In this document: positions 26,290 through 34,923 of the stretch, one piece after another
Numbering within the stretch: the stretch's first letter is position 1
Layout of the letters: every line of letters starts with the position of its first letter
Assembly (NCBI RefSeq): GCF_008369295.1
Contig: NZ_VOBG01000006.1
Location: 186,001-250,000 of the forward strand
Direction: 5' to 3'
Source of the DNA: Pseudomonas sp. ANT_H4
GTDB lineage: Bacteria; Pseudomonadota; Gammaproteobacteria; Pseudomonadales; Pseudomonadaceae
DNA: 64,000 nucleotides
The notes under the pieces: generated by a model
Seen by the model: the letters and a program-made list of their open reading frames with translations, nothing else
Databases searched by the model: none
What the model was told of the DNA's origin: nothing
Position numbers and translations under genes: made by a program

Positions 26290-26643
26290 ATGGGACGACT
26301 GACCACACATGTATTGGACGCCGCACATGGCTGCCCAGGCAGCGCCATCAAGGTTGAACTGTACCGCGTCGAAGGCACGCAACTGGAGTTGGTGGTCAGC
26401 ACGCTGACCAACAACGACGGCCGTTGCGACGCACCGCTGCTGCAAGGTGACGACTACCGCAGTGGCGTCTATCAGTTGCAGTTCAGCGCCGGCGATTACT
26501 ACCGCGCCCGTGGCGTGCAATTACCTGAACCGGCCTTTCTTGACGTGGTGGTACTGCGTTTTGGTGTCAGCGCCGAACAGGACCATTACCACGTGCCCTT
26601 GCTGATTTCGCCTTACAGCTACTCGACCTATCGCGGTAGCTGA
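26290..26643 (+). CDS. uraH: 5-Hydroxyisourate hydrolase (transthyretin-like)
   Basis: A 117-residue transthyretin-related protein. The N-terminal signature is LTTHVLDAAHGCPG, with the catalytic His in THVLD, and the C-terminal signature is YHVPLLISPYSYSTYRGS. It converts the PuuD product 5-hydroxyisourate to OHCU. It is divergent from the puuE-uraD-alc-allA-puuD unit and ends at a strong terminator. No signal peptide is seen, so it is cytoplasmic. Confidence 0.96.
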   Translation: MGRLTTHVLDAAHGCPGSAIKVELYRVEGTQLELVVSTLTNNDGRCDAPLLQGDDYRSGVYQLQFSAGDYYRARGVQLPEPAFLDVVVLRFGVSAEQDHYHVPLLISPYSYSTYRGS

Positions 26644-26684
26644 GTCGTCACCTCGCTTCATACCCCACGCTCTTCGTTGGTTTC

Positions 26685-26711
26685 GCCCGCTCACACTGCG
26701 GGCTTTTTTTT
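26685..26711 (+). terminator. Intrinsic terminator after uraH
   Basis: Stem GCCCGC, loop TCACACT, stem GCGGGC, then a run of T, 42 bp after the uraH stop. Confidence 0.9.
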
Positions 26712-26713
26712 GG

Positions 26714-27340
26714 CTAGCGGCTCAATAATGAGGCCGCCCCCGCGCCGCTGAATAACCCCGCGCTGATCCGGTTGAACCAGCTCTGGCCCTTGCCACTGCG
26801 CAAATACCGCGCCGCGCCATGGGCACCCAGGCCGTAGGCCAATTTGCACAGCAGATCCAGGACAGTCCAGGTGGCAATCATGATCAGCAACTGCGGTAGA
26901 AACGGTTGCTGGCTACTGAGGAACTGCGGCAAAAAGGCGGCAAAAAACAAGATGTCCTTGGGGTTGCTCGCACCTAGCACAAAGGCTCGGCTGAACAGGG
27001 CGCGAAAGCGTGGAGTCGGCGTGGCTTCAGGTACTTCGGCGCCATGGGCCGGTTGGCGTGATTGCTGCCAGCTCTGCCAAGCGAGGTAGAACAGGTACAG
27101 CGCACCGACGATTTTCAGGGCGCTGAACAGTTGCTCAGAGGCCAGCAACAAGGCGCCCAGGCCCAGGGCCGAAGCACTTAGCAGGCAGATCGAGGCAAAC
27201 ACCCCGCCGAGAAACGCAGGGTACGAACGGCGCAGGCCGTAGTTCAAGCTGTTGCTGATCATCAGCAACGACAGTGGGCCTGGGATTAGAATCACCACCA
27301 GCGCAGCGCCGCTGAACAGCAGCCAAGTTTCCAGACTCAT
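26714..27340 (-). CDS. LysE/RhtB-family amino-acid exporter
   Basis: A 208-residue membrane protein with six hydrophobic segments and the family hallmarks IPGPLSLLMISNSLNYGLRR near residue 20 and GASNPKDILFFAAFLPQF near 125. It exports amino acids or homoserine-like compounds. The ATG at 27340 has GGAGG six bases upstream; a longer start at 27370 is rejected. It is the only non-purine gene in this part of the cluster. The substrate is unknown. Confidence 0.92.
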   Translation of the reverse strand: MSLETWLLFSGAALVVILIPGPLSLLMISNSLNYGLRRSYPAFLGGVFASICLLSASALGLGALLLASEQLFSALKIVGALYLFYLAWQSWQQSRQPAHGAEVPEATPTPRFRALFSRAFVLGASNPKDILFFAAFLPQFLSSQQPFLPQLLIMIATWTVLDLLCKLAYGLGAHGAARYLRSGKGQSWFNRISAGLFSGAGAASLLSR

Positions 27341-27357
27341 TGCATTCCTCCATTCGT

Positions 27358-27385
27358 ACAAAAGCCCCACCCGACGGGGTGAGGC
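27358..27385 (-). terminator. Intrinsic terminator after the guanine/hypoxanthine permease gene
   Basis: Read leftward: stem GCCTCACCC, loop CGTC, stem GGGTGGGGC, then TTTT. It ends transcription 18 bp after the permease stop and insulates the LysE-type gene. The T-run is short. Confidence 0.65.
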
Positions 27386-27403
27386 AGGATCACGTGTGCA
27401 GGC

Positions 27404-28762
27404 CTACAGGAACGCAAACTTGGCGATGAAGATCGCGCAAAGAACCCACAGGCTGACGGAAATTTCCTTGTGTTTACCGGTACCGGCCTTAAGCACCACG
27501 TAGGTGATAAAGCCTAGGGCGATGCCGTCGGCAACGGAAAAGGTCAGGGGCATCATGATCGCCGTGACAATTGCCGGAATGCTGTCAGTAGCGTCGTCCC
27601 AGTTGATGTGAGCCATGCCGCTCATCATCAGCATCGCCACATAGATCAAGGCCCCAGCGGTGGCGTAAGCGGGAATCATGCCAGCCAGCGGAGCAAAAAA
27701 CATCGCCGCGATAAACAGCACGCCCACGGTCACCGCCGTCAGCCCGGTGCGCCCACCGGCTGCCACGCCCGCCGCGCTTTCCACGTAGCTGGTCACCGGC
27801 GGTACGCCGACCATGGCGCCGAACACGCTGGAGGCGCTGTCGGCTTTCAGGGCGCGTGACAGGTTTTCGATCTTGCCGTGCGCATTCACCAAGCCTGCCC
27901 GTTGTGCGACGCCCATCAGCGTACCGGCGGTGTCGAACATGTGTACAAACAGAAAGGCGAATACCACGCTGATCATGCTGACATTGAAGACACCCATCAC
28001 ATCCATCGCCATCCAGGTCGGCGCCAGGCTCGGTGGGGCGGCGACAATACCTTTATATTGCACCAGGTCCAGGCCCCAGCCGGCGAGCGTCACGGCGATG
28101 ATGCTGATCAGGATCGCGCCGAACACACGGTGATAGCTGAGCACCGCGATCAACAGAAAACAGATGGCCGCCAGCAGTGGGGCAGGTTCATGCAGGGAGC
28201 CAAGCTTGATCAGGGTGGCCGGGCTCTCGACGATGATGCCAGCGGTTTTCAGGCCGATGACGCCGAGAAACAGCCCCACCCCTGCGCCCATGGCGTGACG
28301 CAGGCTCACCGGGATGCTGTTGAGCAGCCATTCACGGATGCGCGACAGGGTCAGGATCATGAACAACACGCCGGAGATGAACACTGCTCCCAGCGCGGTT
28401 TCCCAGGTGTAGCCCATGGTGCCGACCACGGTGTAGGTGAAAAACGCATTCAGGCCCATGCCTGGCGCCAGGCCCACCGGCCAGTTGGCGTACAGGCCCA
28501 TCAACAGGCAACCCAGGGCAGCGGCGATACAGGTGGCGACGAACGCCGCACCGTGATCGATGCCTGCGTCGGCCATAATGTTGGGGTTGACGAAGATGAT
28601 GTAGGCCATGGTGATGAAGGTCGTGAGGCCGGCGATCAGCTCGGTCTTCACTGTGGTGCCATGCAAGCTGAGTTTGAACAGGCGTTCCAGCCAGCCGTGC
28701 TTCGTGGCGCAGAGGTGCGGCGAGGCGAGGTCCAGCGGGGCTTCGGATTTGCGGCTTTCCAC
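27404..28762 (-). CDS. AzgA-type guanine/hypoxanthine/adenine permease (NCS2 family)
   Basis: A 452-residue transporter of the AzgA/GhxP branch. The hallmarks are ELIAGLTTFITMAYIIFVNP, APGMGLNAFFTYTVVG and VHMFDTAGTLMGVAQRAGL, and the protein has about 12-14 spans. It imports purine bases by proton symport. The GTG start has GAGGAG eight bases upstream. A TTGTATACAA palindrome 137 bp upstream is shared with puuE and uraH, so it probably belongs to the same purine regulon. Confidence 0.93.
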   Translation of the reverse strand: MESRKSEAPLDLASPHLCATKHGWLERLFKLSLHGTTVKTELIAGLTTFITMAYIIFVNPNIMADAGIDHGAAFVATCIAAALGCLLMGLYANWPVGLAPGMGLNAFFTYTVVGTMGYTWETALGAVFISGVLFMILTLSRIREWLLNSIPVSLRHAMGAGVGLFLGVIGLKTAGIIVESPATLIKLGSLHEPAPLLAAICFLLIAVLSYHRVFGAILISIIAVTLAGWGLDLVQYKGIVAAPPSLAPTWMAMDVMGVFNVSMISVVFAFLFVHMFDTAGTLMGVAQRAGLVNAHGKIENLSRALKADSASSVFGAMVGVPPVTSYVESAAGVAAGGRTGLTAVTVGVLFIAAMFFAPLAGMIPAYATAGALIYVAMLMMSGMAHINWDDATDSIPAIVTAIMMPLTFSVADGIALGFITYVVLKAGTGKHKEISVSLWVLCAIFIAKFAFL

Positions 28763-28898
28763 AGCGAGTACTCCTCAAGAGTTTTATTGTTATTTCCAGC
28801 GCCGGACACATGAGTGGGCAGCGGCGCTTTGAGGTACGTCAGGCTTGCGGGTTTTGTTGACCATTAGGTCAGGAACTCGCACGAAGCGAATTATGCTT

Positions 28899-28908
28899 TT
28901 GTATACAA
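28899..28908. promoter_or_regulatory. Candidate purine-regulator operator upstream of the AzgA-type permease
   Basis: A perfect palindrome TTGTATACAA, extended TTTTGTATACAAAT, in an A+T-rich promoter region. It is identical to the copy before puuE. Confidence 0.6.
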
Positions 28909-28959
28909 ATAAAGCAAATAATGTTTTATATTTTTTGTGCGAAAGAGATGAAAGGCAAT

Positions 28960-29394
28960 TCAGGATTGGCCGCTCAGTGCTTTGTTCACCGCCAACCAGC
29001 CATTCACCGCCGTCTCCCCGGCGTCGGCAAACGCCCGTTGCAACAGCTTCACCTGTTCGCGGCGCAAGGATTGTTCGAAACGCAATCCTTCCTCGGTCAA
29101 TTCCAATAGGCGCTTACGCTTGTCGGTCTCGCAGGCGACGCTGTTCACCAAGTGCATTTCCTGCAGTTGGCGTAGCGGCATGTTTAACGCTTGCTTGCTC
29201 ACGCCGAGCAATTGCAGCAGTTCTTTCACGCTCAAGGCTGGGTAACGGGCGATAAAAAACACCACGCGCTGGTGCACGCGGCTCAAGCCCCGGCGTTCGA
29301 GCATTTCATCGGCCTTGGCGGTAAAGGCCTGGTAGCCGAAAAAAAATGCTTCCATGGCCGCTTGCTGGGTGGTCTGGTTTTTAAGGTCAAGCAT
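28960..29394 (-). CDS. MarR-family transcriptional regulator
   Basis: A 144-residue winged-helix protein. The recognition region LSVKELLQLLGVSKQALNMPLRQL lies at about 55-80, followed by the wing with ETDKRKRLLELTEEG. The ATG at 29394 starts the conserved MLDLKNQTTQQ; the frame continues upstream into the divergent aminotransferase and is not used. A GTCAA-N5-TTGAC palindrome in the shared promoter region is a candidate operator. It probably controls the divergent aminotransferase-GST pair or itself; no ligand can be inferred. Confidence 0.88.
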   Translation of the reverse strand: MLDLKNQTTQQAAMEAFFFGYQAFTAKADEMLERRGLSRVHQRVVFFIARYPALSVKELLQLLGVSKQALNMPLRQLQEMHLVNSVACETDKRKRLLELTEEGLRFEQSLRREQVKLLQRAFADAGETAVNGWLAVNKALSGQS

Positions 29395-29427
29395 ATTGAC
29401 GTATCTACCCGAGTCATCGTAATTTCG

Positions 29428-29442
29428 GTCAACCAGTTTGAC
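29428..29442. promoter_or_regulatory. Candidate MarR operator in divergent promoter
   Basis: A perfect 5-5-5 inverted repeat GTCAA CCAGT TTGAC, with a further TTGACGTAT direct repeat at 29396 and 29438. It lies between divergent start codons (29394 and 29477). Confidence 0.4.
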
Positions 29443-29476
29443 GTATTCTTCCCTGGCTTTGCTACCGGTGACCTCT

Positions 29477-30643
29477 ATGGCTTTCTCCGAACGTGTCTCG
29501 CGCCTTAAAAGTTCCTTGATCCGTGAAATCCTCGCGGCAGCCCAGCGGCCAGAGGTGATGTCCTTTGCCGGTGGCCTGCCGGCCGAAGCCATGCTGCCCA
29601 AGCTTGATTGGGAAGACATGCCGCTGAGTATCGGCCAGTACGGCATGAGCGAAGGCGAGCCGCAGTTGCGTGAACTGCTGGCTGCCGAGGCGCGGGCGTT
29701 GGGCGTGCAGTGCGAAGCCAGCCAGGTGTTGGTGGTCAGTGGCTCCCAGCAAACCCTGGACCTGGCGGCCAAGCTGTATATCGACCGAGGCACGAAAGTC
29801 CTCCTGGAAGGGCCGACCTACCTGGCGGCGTTGCAGACTTTCCAACTGTTCGGCGCCGATTGTCTGACGGTGCAGCTTGAGGCCGATGGCCCGGATCTGG
29901 CGGCCCTGCGCAACAGTCTTGAACTGCACCGCACTGCATTCATCTACCTGATCCCGACCTTCCAGAACCCGTCGGCGGTGCGCTACAGCGAAGCCAAGCG
30001 CGACGCGGTGGCGGCGTTGCTCGATGAATTCGGCGTGACACTGATCGAAGACGAACCCTATCGTGAACTGACCTTCGACGGCGGCAGCGCCCGGCCGATT
30101 GTCAGCCGTTTGAAGAAAGCCAGTTGGGTCTACACTGGGACCGTGTCCAAGACCTTGCTGCCAGGTCTGCGCGTCGGTTACCTGATCGCCAGCCCCGACC
30201 TTTTCCCCCATCTGCTCAAGCTCAAGCAGTCTGCGGACCTGCACACCAATCGTGTCGGCCAATGGCAGGCGATGCAGTGGATTGGCACTGAAAAGTACCA
30301 GCAACATCTGGTTGAACTGCGCAGTTTCTATCGGGTTCGCCGCGACGCATTCCAGGTGGCGCTGGAGCGGCATTTCGCTGAATTGGCCGACTGGCAGGTG
30401 CCCCAAGGCGGATTATTCTTCTGGCTGACCTTGAAACAGCCGCTCGACACCCGCACTTTATTGGATCAAGCGCTCGATCAGGACGTCGCGTTCATGCCCG
30501 GTGAACCGTTCTTTTCAGAGCCGGACCAGCATCACGGTCATTTGCGGCTCAATTTCAGCCACATTGACCCGCAGCGCCTGGACGAAGGTCTCAAGCGTCT
30601 CGCTGCGGTGGTCCGCCAAGCACAGCTCGCGCAAGCGGCATAA
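29477..30643 (+). CDS. PLP-dependent aminotransferase (class I/II, LysN/2-aminoadipate type)
   Basis: A 388-residue fold-type I aminotransferase. It starts SRLKSSLIREILAAAQRPEVMSFAGG, shows GPTYLAALQTFQ and IPTFQNPSAVRYS, and has the PLP-binding Lys in GTVSKTLLPGLRVGYL. This branch includes 2-aminoadipate and broad aromatic/branched-chain aminotransferases. No GntR domain is fused, so it is not a MocR protein. The start at 29477 begins the conserved MAFSERVS; an upstream TTG at 29438 falls within the candidate operator. It is followed 10 bp later by a glutathione S-transferase gene. Confidence 0.9.
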   Translation: MAFSERVSRLKSSLIREILAAAQRPEVMSFAGGLPAEAMLPKLDWEDMPLSIGQYGMSEGEPQLRELLAAEARALGVQCEASQVLVVSGSQQTLDLAAKLYIDRGTKVLLEGPTYLAALQTFQLFGADCLTVQLEADGPDLAALRNSLELHRTAFIYLIPTFQNPSAVRYSEAKRDAVAALLDEFGVTLIEDEPYRELTFDGGSARPIVSRLKKASWVYTGTVSKTLLPGLRVGYLIASPDLFPHLLKLKQSADLHTNRVGQWQAMQWIGTEKYQQHLVELRSFYRVRRDAFQVALERHFAELADWQVPQGGLFFWLTLKQPLDTRTLLDQALDQDVAFMPGEPFFSEPDQHHGHLRLNFSHIDPQRLDEGLKRLAAVVRQAQLAQAA

Positions 30644-30653
30644 GGGGAGCCCC

Positions 30654-31256
30654 ATGTACAAGGTTTATGGCGATTACCGTTCGGGCAACTGCTACAAGGT
30701 CAAATTGATGCTCAACCTGCTGGGTATCCCGTACCAGTGGGTGGACGTGGATATCTTGAAAGGCGACACCCAGACCGCCGAGTTCCTGGCAAAGAACCCC
30801 AACGGCAAGATCCCGGTGCTGGAACTGGAAGACGGCACTTGCCTGTGGGAATCCAACGCGATCCTCAACTTCCTGGCCGACGGCAGCGAATTCCTGCCAA
30901 CCGAACCGCGCTTGCGCACGCAAGTGCTGCAGTGGCAGTTTTTCGAGCAGTACAGCCATGAACCGTACATTGCAGTGGCGCGGTTTATCCAGTCTTACCT
31001 GGGGCTGCCGGAAGATCGCCTGGAGGAATACAAGACCACCCATAAAGGCGGCTACAAGGCCTTGAAGGTCATGGAAAGGCAGCTGCAATCCACGCCGTAC
31101 CTGGTGGGCGATCAGTATTCCATTGCCGATATTGCCCTGTATGCCTACACCCATGTCGCTCATGAAGGTGGTTTTGACTTGAGCCCTTATCCGGGCGTGC
31201 AGGCCTGGCTGAAACGAGTGGCCAGCCACCCGAAACATGTGGCGATGCTGGACTGA
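30654..31256 (+). CDS. Glutathione S-transferase family protein
   Basis: A 200-residue GST with an N-terminal thioredoxin-like domain (about 1-80; GNCYKVKLMLNLLGIPYQW and the glutathione-binding WESNAILNFLA) and a helical C-terminal domain with SIADIALYAYTHVA. GGGGAG precedes the ATG. It lies 10 bp after the aminotransferase and is probably cotranscribed. The substrate is unknown. Confidence 0.92.
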   Translation: MYKVYGDYRSGNCYKVKLMLNLLGIPYQWVDVDILKGDTQTAEFLAKNPNGKIPVLELEDGTCLWESNAILNFLADGSEFLPTEPRLRTQVLQWQFFEQYSHEPYIAVARFIQSYLGLPEDRLEEYKTTHKGGYKALKVMERQLQSTPYLVGDQYSIADIALYAYTHVAHEGGFDLSPYPGVQAWLKRVASHPKHVAMLD

Positions 31257-32168
31257 TCAAAAACCTAAATGTGGGAGCGGCGTTGTGCCTGATAACTCTT
31301 CATTGAGCAGCTCAAAACAGCGCAACGCCGCCGGGCTCAACCGCATCCCACTGCGACTGATCAAGCCAATCTCCCGGTTCACCCCAGGATGATCAATGTT
31401 GATCCGCTTCAACCCCTCCAGACTGTCCGCCGCCGACTCCGGCAAGATACTGATCCCCAACCCCTGACGCACCAGCGCCAATACTGTCGACATGTAATTG
31501 GCCTCCATCCCTGCCAGCATCGTCAGCCGGTGCTCGTCGAACAGTGCGTCCACTTGCTCGCGCACGCTGCTGTCGCGGCCGGTGAGGATGATCGGCTGGT
31601 CGGCCAGTTGCGCCAGGGTCAGTTGAGTGTGACGGGCAAGGGGATGGTCCAGAGGGACGAAGGCACACAAACGATCATTGAGCACCGGTACAAAATCCAG
31701 GCCGTGACTCAGGCGCGCCCTTACGCCAATGCCGAAATCCACGTCCCCCGAGCGCACTTGAGCATGAATGCGATGGGCCACCAGGTCGTGCAGGCGCACT
31801 TCAATCGCGCTGAAGCGCTCTCGAAACAAACGCAACACCGGAGGCAGGGCGCCGGCGCAGACCGAAGGTAGGGCGGCGATGGTCACCACGCCGCGGCGCA
31901 AGGCAGCCAAGTCCTGGGAGCCACTGACGATGTTGTCCAGGTCCAGCAGCAGTTTCTCCATCGGCCCCCGCGCATCCAGCCCGGCGGTGGTGATGCTGAC
32001 ATGGCGCGGGCTGCGGTCGAGCAGAGCGACGCCGAGCCAGTCTTCCAGCTGTTGCACCTGCACCGTCAGCGCCGAGGGCGATAAATGCAACTCGTTGGCG
32101 GCCTTGGTAAAGCTACCGGTGCGAGCGACAGCGAGAAACGCCTGGATATGCTGGATCGAATTTCTCAT
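31257..32168 (-). CDS. LysR-type transcriptional regulator
   Basis: A 303-residue LTTR. The N-terminal helix-turn-helix (FLAVARTGSFTKAANELHLSPSALTVQVQQLE, split at about residues 10-40) is followed by a substrate-binding fold. I use the ATG at 32168, which begins MRNSIQHIQAF; an ATG six codons earlier lacks a ribosome site. It is divergent from a CitMHS transporter and two AtuA-type genes, so it probably activates that operon in response to the transported acid. Its stop abuts the GST stop (31256/31257). Confidence 0.9.
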   Translation of the reverse strand: MRNSIQHIQAFLAVARTGSFTKAANELHLSPSALTVQVQQLEDWLGVALLDRSPRHVSITTAGLDARGPMEKLLLDLDNIVSGSQDLAALRRGVVTIAALPSVCAGALPPVLRLFRERFSAIEVRLHDLVAHRIHAQVRSGDVDFGIGVRARLSHGLDFVPVLNDRLCAFVPLDHPLARHTQLTLAQLADQPIILTGRDSSVREQVDALFDEHRLTMLAGMEANYMSTVLALVRQGLGISILPESAADSLEGLKRINIDHPGVNREIGLISRSGMRLSPAALRCFELLNEELSGTTPLPHLGF

Positions 32169-32297
32169 GATTGGTTTTCCGAGCATTCTGTTTTTATGGA
32201 TGTGGACTACTTAATATTCCAATTTACAAAGAGTAACGTGGTTCCAATACTCCGGGGAAAACAATAGCCGGCGAAAACGCCGTTCTGGAGCTGCCCC

Positions 32298-33590
32298 ATG
32301 CTCGCTACCCTGGGTGTCATTACCATCCTGAGTCTGCTCGCTGCCGTCATGAGCAAACGCCTTTCGCCACTGGTTGCCCTGATCGCCTTGCCGATCATTG
32401 CCGCGCTGCTCGGCGGTTTCGGCCTGCAAACCAGCGCCTTTATCATCACCGGTATCAAGAACGTCGCCCCTGTGGTGGGCATGTTTGTGTTCGCGATCCT
32501 GTTCTTCGGGATCATGACCGATGCCGGCATGCTCGATCCGATCATTGACCGCATCCTGCGTACGGTTGGGACGCGACCTACACGAATTGTTGTCGGCACT
32601 GCGACCCTGGCGTTGCTCGTGCATCTGGACGGCTCCGGCGCAGTGACCTTCCTGGTGACGGTGCCAGCGATGCTGCCGCTGTATACCCGGCTGGGTATGG
32701 ATAAGCGCATCCTTGCCTGCGTGGCAGCGATGGCCGCCGGGGTCAACTTCCTGCCCTGGACCGGCCCGGTGCTGCGTTCCTCAGCGGCGTTGCATGTGCC
32801 GGTGGCGGACCTGTTCCAGCCGCTGATTCCGGTGCAGATCGTCGGCCTGATCTTTGTTTTTGCCTGTGCCTGGTGGCTTGGCCGGCGTGAAGAAAAACGC
32901 CTGGGCCTGGGCGCCGGCTCGACCGTCGACACGGTACCGCAACGTGTACTCAGCGACGATGACATCGCCTTGCGTCGCCCACGGCTGTTCTGGGTCAACC
33001 TGGTCCTGACGGTACTGGTGATGGTGGTGATGATTGCCGGTTGGGTCGATCCGGTGGTGATGTTCATGCTCGGCACCGTGCTGGCGTTGTGCATCAACTA
33101 CCCCAATGTCGACGCCCAGCGCGCGCGGATCGATGCTCATGCAAAAACCGCCCTGACCATGGCCAGCATCCTGCTCGCCGCCGGTGTGTTCACCGGCATC
33201 ATGCAAGGCACCGGGATGCTCAAGGCTATCGCCGAAGTAGCGGTGGCGCAGATTCCCGCCGGTCATGGCAAGTTGATTCCGGCGGTGGTGGGTTTCCTGT
33301 CCATGCCGTTGAGCATGCTGTTCGACCCTGATTCCTACTATTTCGGCGTGATGCCGGTGATCGCCGAAGTCGGCAAGGCCCTGGGCGTCGATCCGCTGCA
33401 AGTGGCCCAGGCCTCGTTGCTCGGTGTGCACACCACTGGCTTCCCAGTCAGCCCACTGACGCCCGCAACCTTCCTGCTGGTGGGCCTGTGCAAGATCGAA
33501 CTGGCCGATCATCAGCGCTTCACCATCCCTTTTCTGTTTGCCGCGTCGGTGTTGATGACCCTGACCGCGTTGCTCTTGGGAGTGTTTTGA
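32298..33590 (+). CDS. CitMHS-family organic acid transporter
   Basis: A 430-residue membrane protein with about 11-12 spans and the features of citrate-metal:proton symporters: PLVALIALPIIAALLGGF, the central HLDGSGAVTFLVTVPAMLPLY, and GVHTTGFPVSPLTPATFLLVGL. It imports a di- or tricarboxylate, not necessarily citrate. It is first in an operon with the two AtuA-type genes, whose ATG follows one base after its stop. That linkage suggests the AtuA proteins act on the imported compound. Confidence 0.9.
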   Translation: MLATLGVITILSLLAAVMSKRLSPLVALIALPIIAALLGGFGLQTSAFIITGIKNVAPVVGMFVFAILFFGIMTDAGMLDPIIDRILRTVGTRPTRIVVGTATLALLVHLDGSGAVTFLVTVPAMLPLYTRLGMDKRILACVAAMAAGVNFLPWTGPVLRSSAALHVPVADLFQPLIPVQIVGLIFVFACAWWLGRREEKRLGLGAGSTVDTVPQRVLSDDDIALRRPRLFWVNLVLTVLVMVVMIAGWVDPVVMFMLGTVLALCINYPNVDAQRARIDAHAKTALTMASILLAAGVFTGIMQGTGMLKAIAEVAVAQIPAGHGKLIPAVVGFLSMPLSMLFDPDSYYFGVMPVIAEVGKALGVDPLQVAQASLLGVHTTGFPVSPLTPATFLLVGLCKIELADHQRFTIPFLFAASVLMTLTALLLGVF

Positions 33591-33591
33591 G

Positions 33592-34923
33592 ATGAAAACC
33601 TTACGCATCGGTTCTGGCGCCGGCTATTCCGGCGACCGCATCGAACCTGCCGTGGAACTGGCCGAGCAGGGCGACCTGGATTACCTGGTCTTTGAATGCC
33701 TGGCCGAACGCACCATCGCCCTGGCCCAGCAGGCACGAATCAGCGATCCACAGGGCGGCTACGACCCGCTGCTGAGCGAGCGCATGCGTCGTGTGCTGCC
33801 TTTTGTCGGCCAGCACACAGGGCGTCGGCGCTTGCGGGTAATCACCAACATGGGGGCCGCCAACCCGCTGGCCGCTGCCGTTGAAGTGCGGCGGGTCGCC
33901 AACGAATTGGGCCTGAGCCTCAAGGTGCTGGCGGTGGTCGGCGATGATGTCCTGGAAGTATTGCGCCGCCATCCGGAGCAGTTGCTGGATAACGGTCAGA
34001 CCTTGGACTCATTGGGCGACCGATTGATTTCCGCCAATGCCTACCTGGGCGCTGAAGGCATTATTGCCGCCTTGCAGGCCGATGCTGACGTGGTGGTCAC
34101 CGGACGCGTGGCTGATCCGTCATTGTTCCTCGCGCCGCAGATGTTCGAGTTTGGCTGGGCCGTTGATGACTGGCAGCGCTTGGGGCGTGGCACGCTGGTT
34201 GGGCATTTGCTGGAGTGTGCCGGCCAGGTCAGCGGTGGGTATTTTGCTGATCCAGGTTTCAAGGATGTCGAGGATCTGGCGCGGCTGGGTTTTCCCCTGG
34301 CCGAGATTGATGCCGACGGCGCGGCGCTGATCACCAAGGTCCAGGGCTCGGGCGGGCGAGTCAGCCGCGCGACCTGCACTGAACAGTTGATCTATGAAGT
34401 CCACGATCCAGCCGCGTATCTGACCCCGGACGTGTGTGCGGACTTTTCCCTGGTGTCCTTTGTCGAGGAGGCCGTGGATCGAGTGCGGGCTTATGGCGCC
34501 GAAGGGCGGCCACGCCCTGAGCAACTGAAAGTCAGTGTCGGCTACCTGGATGGCTGGATCGGTGAGGGGCAAATGTCCTACGGCGGTCCGGGAGCTGTGG
34601 CTCGGGCTCGGTTGGCTCGGGATGTGGTGCTCAAGCGCTTGGAACTGACGGCTGTCAGGATGCAGGACGTGCGCGCCGAACTGATCGGGGTTGACTCTCT
34701 GCATGGTCAGCGCAGCGATGCAGAGCCTTGGGAAGTGCGCCTGCGGGTCAGCGCTCGCTGTGAAGAGCGCAGCGAAGCAGTGCGCGTCGGTAATGAAGTG
34801 GAAACCCTTTACACCAACGGCCCTTCCGGCGGCGGCGGTGCCAGTAAAAGCCTTCGCCAAGTGGTCGCGGTGGCGTCGTTGCTGCTGCCGCGTAGCGCGG
34901 TCAACCCGAGGATTGAGTCATGA
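33592..34923 (+). CDS. AtuA-family protein (DUF1446)
   Basis: A 443-residue protein of the acyclic-terpene-utilisation AtuA family. It opens LRIGSGAGYSGDRIEPAVELAEQGDLDYLVFECLAERT and holds NMGAANPLAAA, VTGRVADPSLFL and GLLECAGQVSGG-type segments (here GHLLECAGQVSGGYF). The family's reaction is not firmly known; a hydratase or lyase role in terpenoid or carboxylic-acid catabolism has been proposed. Its last four bases overlap the next gene (ATGA). No other atu genes are seen, so terpene use is not implied here. Confidence 0.88.
   Translation: MKTLRIGSGAGYSGDRIEPAVELAEQGDLDYLVFECLAERTIALAQQARISDPQGGYDPLLSERMRRVLPFVGQHTGRRRLRVITNMGAANPLAAAVEVRRVANELGLSLKVLAVVGDDVLEVLRRHPEQLLDNGQTLDSLGDRLISANAYLGAEGIIAALQADADVVVTGRVADPSLFLAPQMFEFGWAVDDWQRLGRGTLVGHLLECAGQVSGGYFADPGFKDVEDLARLGFPLAEIDADGAALITKVQGSGGRVSRATCTEQLIYEVHDPAAYLTPDVCADFSLVSFVEEAVDRVRAYGAEGRPRPEQLKVSVGYLDGWIGEGQMSYGGPGAVARARLARDVVLKRLELTAVRMQDVRAELIGVDSLHGQRSDAEPWEVRLRVSARCEERSEAVRVGNEVETLYTNGPSGGGGASKSLRQVVAVASLLLPRSAVNPRIES

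Noticed and set aside
29477..30643. MocR-type regulator reading of the aminotransferase
   Set aside because: No N-terminal GntR winged helix is encoded upstream in frame; the protein begins with the aminotransferase domain.
31260..31290. Half REP TGTGGGAGCGGC near the GST/LysR junction
   Set aside because: No complementary partner nearby and it lies within the LysR coding end; too short to call a repeat.
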